64,000 bases of DNA from Aphrocallistes beatrix (Eukaryota; Porifera; Hexactinellida; Sceptrulophora; Aphrocallistidae), in contig OY725499.1 in NCBI GenBank assembly GCA_963281255.1, forward strand, positions 1,302,001-1,366,000, read 5' to 3'. The number at the start of each line of letters is the position of its first letter. Positions within the stretch are counted from its first letter, which is position 1. This document shows positions 59,187 to 64,000 of this stretch, piece by piece. The notes beneath the pieces are model-generated. The model saw only the letters and a list, made by a program, of their open reading frames with translations, did not search any database and had not been told where the DNA came from. The translations under genes were made by a program, and so were the position numbers.

Positions 59187-60232
59187 GTGCTAAAAACAGG
59201 CTACAAAGCAATTTTCTTCGCAAAGGTTTGATTTCCATTAGTTTATTAAGGTTTATTAAGGATAGCGTTTATTAAGGATACCGCCCTCGAAAAACATCGC
59301 ATGACATTAAAAAAAATGTCAACTTTTTTGTTGTTAATTCCATCATAGTAATGAGTGGTCCACCATCTAATCGTACTTGTTGGAAGGTATTTATTTTGAT
59401 TTTTATGTGGTGACCCCCTAAAGATTAGTGTTAGTAAATATTGGAAAATAATCAGTGGTTTTTCGGCGCATTCATCAATTAGTTTAATACTTATCCGATA
59501 TTTTTTAATGATAAAGACCTAAAAATGATTTTGGCCCATTTAAAGATTATAAAACACAAAAATTTAGAAAAAAAAAGCATATAAATCCAAACAAAATAGC
59601 TCCATGAAGGACTTCATTTCTAAAATGCTCGGGAAATGGCCACTGTGGTATTAATCTGATCTTTTTTTTTAAATTGTTCAGATCCGACCATTTTTTCGAA
59701 AGTTATCGTATATTTAGGGAAATTTCGGACATTGTGCCTCTCTGGGGTCCCTGAAAAGGCCGATGTCATATCTTAAAACTATTAAAGATATAAAATCTAT
59801 GATCATCCTAAAAAATGGTAGGATATATATGATAATATATAGATTCCTCAAACATCTCTTTGTCAAAAATAAATATTTCTTGACTTATCTTTATTTTATT
59901 GTAATACAAATTCTATGGAGAACTTTGACTATATTAGAAAATGGCGAATCTAGTCATGGAATATGTGCCCAAATGTAGCTATTAAACAAAGAATCAATGC
60001 AATTGTTACTAAAAATGGATACTGAAAAATTGGTTCACTTTTCATGATTATTTTATTTTGGTTCTGGCCTTTTACGTCCTAGATTCGGTCAAAACCCCCA
60101 TTTATGGTCCAAAAACTGATTCCTCCCTATCTCTGGAAATATATACCCAAATTCTTAGCTCTCAATTCCAAATATACTTTTCAAGACGGTATATATCTGA
60201 TTCTTTAATAATAAGTGTACTACATCGAATGG

Positions 60233-60268
60233 CACAGTGGTTTAAAAACACAGTTAGTAAAGAATAGG
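60233..60268 (+). promoter_or_regulatory. Left inverted end, RSS-like
   Basis: The heptamer CACAGTG (60233-60239) equals the consensus heptamer of vertebrate recombination signals. GTTTA follows; the second block AAAGAATAGG begins 19 bases after the heptamer. No ACAAAAACC nonamer at a 12 or 23 spacing is seen. Confidence 0.8.
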
Positions 60269-60282
60269 TATATAGATGCACG

Positions 60283-60575
60283 TTAGCCCTATCAAATGTA
60301 TTATATGCATATAGGTTATCCACCCTTGGAAAACGATTGGCATAATAAAAAATTTTATATGGCTTCAGCTGTGCAAGATATGGCTTCCCCATATTTTGCC
60401 GAAATTTGTTCTTTTGCTCATATTTCTTTCAGATTTGCTATTAGCTCCATGAAATGTATTAGATTCATATAGGTTATCAACCCCTAGAAAGCCATAAGTG
60501 CACTCAGAATTGTTATATGTCTTCGTTTTTTCGAGATATGGTTTACCTAGAATTTGGTGAATATATTTTATATTG
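60283..60575. repeat. Subterminal direct repeat, two units of about 155 bp
   Basis: Unit one starts TTAGCCCTATCAAATGTATT (60284) and unit two TTAGCTCCATGAAATGTATT (60440). Both continue with CATATAGGTTATC, a CC(C)T(T/A)G word, and end near ATTTTGCCGAAAT / AATTTGGTGAATA. They lie between the left end and the 3' end of the transposase gene. Confidence 0.75.
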
Positions 60576-60752
60576 CATTTTTCAAAAAAATTTTCCACAT
60601 CTCAGAAAATCGTAAAAATATTATGAGATAAACTGTACATCAAAAGTGGGAAAACCCGCAGTACACGATAATTTGATTGTCAAATGAAGACACAATGGTT
60701 CTTAATGATGATGACAACACACATACACAAATATTGTACTAATCCTATAAAT

Positions 60753-62930
60753 CTAAGTGTTAATTATGAGTGTATCGACAATTGTATCTATTGATGAAAG
60801 TGATGAATTATTTCTGCAACACTTAGCTCTTTTTGTGTGCCCGTGTTCTCCACATCTTTCGCAAACTAACTTTGATCGGAATAGATTTAGTATGGGGTCA
60901 CTTTCAGAAGCCAATCTCACAAAAATGTCGACCACATTGTCTTCAAATGAACACTTCCTAGCGAGATTCTCCCTGTACTTTCTTATTAGCTTGTTACAAG
61001 CCTCGGAACCTTCCTCAGAGAAGCATTTCAAGCCGTGTCCGAAATTCAAGTCGTTCAAAATTTCTTCTGAGTGAGCTAATACGCGATGCAATGTCGGTGT
61101 AACGCCTGCCCAAGGAAACGAGTCCAGAATTAAGAGATAGGTGTTCGTGCATAGATCGCCAAATTCTTCGGTGTGTATCTTCCTGTCTGAATTTATTATT
61201 CTAAGAATAGCTGACAATCGTGTATGTAATTGTGAAAGTGTCTCCCTGTACTCAATTGCAACACATGACGAAACGCAATCAATAAATTTTGACTCGGAGG
61301 AAAAAGCTCGACGCGCAACACCACCAGTAGAGGTAGTACCCCCCTTAGGATCAGGCTGGTCTATCTTCAAACCAGTCTTCTCTTGTACGAGAGTTCTGAC
61401 AAAGACCATCGAATTTTTAACTGCAGTCGATGTTGGTGACCATGTAAGTTTACCGCAGCTCAAATGATAAACTAGTAGAGTAAACCACCTGAAGATACAA
61501 GTGTATGAGTGTAGAGGAGATGCTGGAAGGATATTTATAGTGGAAGTTGGTTCGTGGGTGAGGTTATAACGTTCGTTTGAGGGTAGAGAAAAGAAAGAAT
61601 CGTTATCGATTTCTCCAAATAGTTGAATGGCGTCAGTAATGTGTCTATTGATAGGAAATCCCTGTATTATCAATTCACGATCTTTCAGTTCATCGTGAGT
61701 AGCGGTACATAATTGGCAACTTGCCCCACCTGCTCCAGATAGAATTGCTGACATTTTCCCATCAAACATTGACCGAACAATGTCGATATGAACTTGTTGA
61801 TTATCCCCAAGAGAAAATCCTTCATTCTTCATTAACTCAGTTTCCGGATTGATTAAATCGGTCATGAACTGCTTGATATTATTTTCATTTTCCTTCGCAG
61901 CGAGAAGGAAAATGGGTCGCTGGGTGAAGGGAGAATTCGGACTGGTGTTTTTCCAGAGTTCTCGACCGCTGAAGGTTGTAATCTGCACTGCCTAAAAACA
62001 GAATAGGATGTATGCTTTAGTCTCTGTATTCGTGCTAGACTGGTTGTAAATTCTGTGACTTCCGGAGCCATCTAGTCCATCTGCAATCTGAAATCGCAGA
62101 GGAAAGTCTTGAGCTGCAGGAGGAGGTATGGTGAACAAGATTCGGTCGAGTGTATGACGGACGTATTGTGCATATGGTACGTGCGCACCAACTGGAGTAG
62201 CAGGATTGGGATATAATTGAATAATATTTCGTAAAATAATGCTGTTCCTTTGTTCCACAACCTTATGATATGCAGGGAAATGAATATCGCTAGATAGCAA
62301 GTGATGGCGTAGGTTCGTATATTTTCTCCTCCCAATCTCTAACATATCTACAAGGAATAACGCTTTGCTGACATCCAGTTCTTTCTTCAATATGTTCCCG
62401 AATTGACCGGGGAACTTATCATACACGATTGACTTTGAAACTTTTGCTATCCCACGATTCTCTGTTAGATTGGATAACAGTTGTAAGGCAAGCGCCGCGA
62501 TTTTTATTTCAGAGGTATTCTCAATCAGTGAGAGTGACTTGATAGATTCCAGCACACTTGAGAGTCGAGAACGTTGCTGTTGCATGGAAAGATGATCAAG
62601 GGTCTTCCTATGGGTCACAGAAAGTGTGGCTACTTCTGCTTCGTCGTCTGAAGGCAATTCAAGGGAGTCAGAAATGCGATTTCTTTTCACCTCTGGTTCA
62701 GTGGAAATGTTAGAGTGCCACCATTCTCCCTCTAAACAATCTAAAGATTTCTTTGCTTTCTTGACCCTATCTCGAATTCTGAATAGTATTGATTCCAAAC
62801 TTTTCTTATCGAAATCTAATTCGAAGTTTTGTTGTAGGTAATTCACCGTTGTCAAGATACAATTGTTATTTTCTTTTAAGAGTCTTGCAAATTCAATACG
62901 GGAATTTGGGAAAGATAACTTCTCAGCCAT
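60753..62930 (-). CDS. RAG1L: RAG1-like transposase, one in-frame amber codon
   Basis: RAG1-type transposases cut at CAC-tipped ends by a DDE mechanism with hairpin chemistry. The frame runs 725 codons from the ATG at 62930 (MAEKLSFPNS). Residues line up with the RAG1 core in order: ADGLDGSGSH (first catalytic Asp, about 284; RAG1 DGMGD), MFDGKM (second Asp, about 390; RAG1 GYDEKL), then GGASCQLCTATH (Cys 405 and 408; RAG1 CTLCDAT), TGGVARRAF (RAG1 NGNFARKL), LHRVLAHSEEI (His 615 and 620; RAG1 FHKTLAHVPEI) and FSEEGSEACNKLIRKYR (catalytic Glu about 643; RAG1 ASEGNESGNKLFRRFR). A tail VCERCGEHGHTKRAKC resembles the CCGHC zinc motif of RAG1-like transposases. No RING finger is seen at the N-terminus. 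Codon 313 is TAG (61994-61992), at a position where homology continues on both sides, so it looks like a nonsense mutation or readthrough site. Confidence 0.9.
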
Positions 62931-63626
62931 GAGGAATGTGTCAATGAATAATGATTAAGAGATTCCAATACTGAAGCTTTTTACATCATCAGACATTTAT
63001 TTATAATATCGGTATAGTGTTCATACTTTGAGTTGAAATACGATGAGTGTGGTTGTAAGAATAATATCTTATTTTGTTACATAGTTACAATATTTGACAA
63101 TGGAATTTGCCTAACAACAAAAATATGACAATGGAATTCAATATAAAATCTTACTTTGCGCACTGTTTCGGGGCGTATCCGTTTAAACTATGAATTTAGA
63201 TCTAGTTAGGGGTATATTGTATCAATATCTAATTGAAGTTTTGTGAAGTTTACTTTTGCGAGCACTTTTGAATTTTTAATCAAATAAATTTTGATTCTAA
63301 GTTAGCAACAAGTATAGAATTTAATTTCTCAACTGAAATATTGAAAATACTTGATTGAAAACAGGTTATTCGGTTTCAGCATACTTTAAATGTATAAACT
63401 AAACTGAATTTTTCGTCTTGTATTGTTAGAAAATGATTTTGCTTATATTTGAATTGAGGTTAAATTTAGAATTCCCCGGAACCACAATTTTAGCTAAAAT
63501 GAACATGCATATTTGTAAGTGTAATTGTACTGCTTCTAGGCACTCAATTGCTTAGAAAATTGAAACAAGTTTTATTCAAACAATAAGTAATCGAATAAAA
63601 TCATAGGAAAGGAGATCTATTTTTTT
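62931..63626 (-). other. 5' non-coding part of the RAG1-like transposon
   Basis: About 700 bp between the right end and the transposase start, with no second gene and no Kelch-type sequence. The transposase promoter is expected here. TGACAATGGAATT occurs twice about 30 bp apart (63097, 63127). Confidence 0.55.
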
Positions 63627-63653
63627 CCTATTCTTTGGTTCTAAACCACTGTG
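63618..63653 (-). promoter_or_regulatory. Right inverted end, RSS-like
   Basis: Read inward on the minus strand: CACAGTG (63653-63647), GTTTA, then AAAGAATAGG starting 10 bases after the heptamer (63636-63627). Confidence 0.8.
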
Positions 63654-64000
63654 AATGGAATGCTAAGTTTTTAAATTTTTATCACGTGATGACGTAGCAT
63701 TTTTCGAAAATCCTAACTTGAAAACAAAAAGTCGTAGACTATCGCTCTAACTTCCTAATATACTTTTTAGAAGCTCTTTATTCATTCTAAACCGATGAAT
63801 TATACTTTGTAGTGCTAGGAGTATGAAATATATTTCCCAATTGGTTCAAAATATTCGCGGTTAGAGGTCTCAAGGTAATTTGTGAATTTTCAGTATAATT
63901 TTGATATTTTCCTCAAAATCTGTTGGAATATATCTAATTCATCAGTATAAATGCGATTAAATGCCTATGGATGCTTTTGTTTATCGTTAATAGCTCATTT

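Larger units (their letters stand above)
60233..63653 (-). mobile_element. RAG1-like (RAG1L/Transib superfamily) transposon, complete
   Basis: 3421 bp. Both inverted ends begin CACAGTGGTTTA; a second shared block AAAGAATAGG follows at 60259-60268 on the left and 63627-63636 on the right, 19 and 10 bases from the heptamer. A perfect 5-bp duplication AATGG flanks it (60228-60232, 63654-63658). The undisturbed site (GGAATGGAATGCTAAG, TGAATGGAATGCTAAG) is present in relatives at 52455 and 58231. CAC-starting ends and 5-bp duplications are the signature of Transib and RAG-type transposons. It carries a single gene, the transposase, on the minus strand. Confidence 0.92.
59272..64000 (+). mobile_element. 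TTAA-ended element, hosts the RAG1-like transposon and runs off the window
   Basis: Left tip TTAAGGATACCGCCCTCGAA at 59272 (preceded by two extra GTTTATTAAGG copies). Family sequence runs to 60232, is interrupted by 60233-63653, and resumes at 63654 to the window end, collinear with 58233-58600 of the younger copy. The right tip lies outside the window. Confidence 0.88.

Noticed and set aside
60240-60258. A classical RSS nonamer (ACAAAAACC) 12 or 23 bases from the heptamer
   Set aside because: A-rich words such as TTTAAAAAC occur only four bases in, not at 12 or 23; the conserved second block is AAAGAATAGG instead.
61990-62060. A spliceosomal intron removing the amber codon in the RAG1-like transposase
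   Set aside because: The acceptor-like TTTTTAG is good, but no convincing donor exists nearby and the sequence upstream still aligns with RAG1 up to the stop.

Overview
The window is AT-rich animal nuclear DNA with very few host genes and a dense, deeply nested load of transposable elements. The one host gene I can name is MMS19. Its exons use GT-AG splicing, and the T-rich acceptor, THAP/P-type transposons, Helitrons, hAT, Tc1/mariner and pogo-like elements and a RAG1-like transposon all indicate a metazoan. I cannot name the species. An 820-codon exon in MMS19, a gene split into many exons in vertebrates, suggests an intron-poor invertebrate lineage.

Layout. 0-5 kb: an OTU-like protein fragment, a hAT MITE and a decayed Tc1 element carrying a mariner-type MITE. 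5.3-11.2 kb: tandem Tc1-like MITEs acting as hosts for a mariner (5.5-6.9 kb), hAT MITEs, pogo-like MITEs and a 2.3-kb hAT element with transposase. 12.4-15.1 kb: an old copy of a TTAA-ended element carrying a hAT MITE full of ATTCA-type repeats. 18.06-44.40 kb, minus strand: MMS19, made of one 2460-bp exon and a last 369-bp exon separated by a 23.5-kb intron. That intron holds P-type/THAP transposons, Ty3/gypsy pieces, Helitrons, pogo-like MITEs, a Harbinger-like Myb gene remnant and a small RAG1-like fossil. 45-60 kb: Helitrons and four copies of the TTAA-ended element. 60.2-63.7 kb: a complete RAG1-like (RAG1L/Transib-superfamily) transposon.

The most interesting object is the 3421-bp element at 60233-63653. 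It encodes a RAG1-core transposase with the three catalytic acidic residues, the C2H2 zinc ligands and a CCGHC-like tail. It is bounded by ends beginning with the heptamer CACAGTG (identical to the consensus V(D)J recombination-signal heptamer) and by a perfect 5-bp target duplication AATGG. It sits inside a TTAA-ended element, and unoccupied copies of the same site occur at 52457 and 58233, so its borders are fixed by comparison inside this window. No RAG2-like gene fits inside it. One in-frame amber codon interrupts the transposase.

The same empty-site logic gives exact borders for a Helitron (47602-48361) and several hAT elements. Almost everything else is transposon remnant or sequence in which I see no gene.
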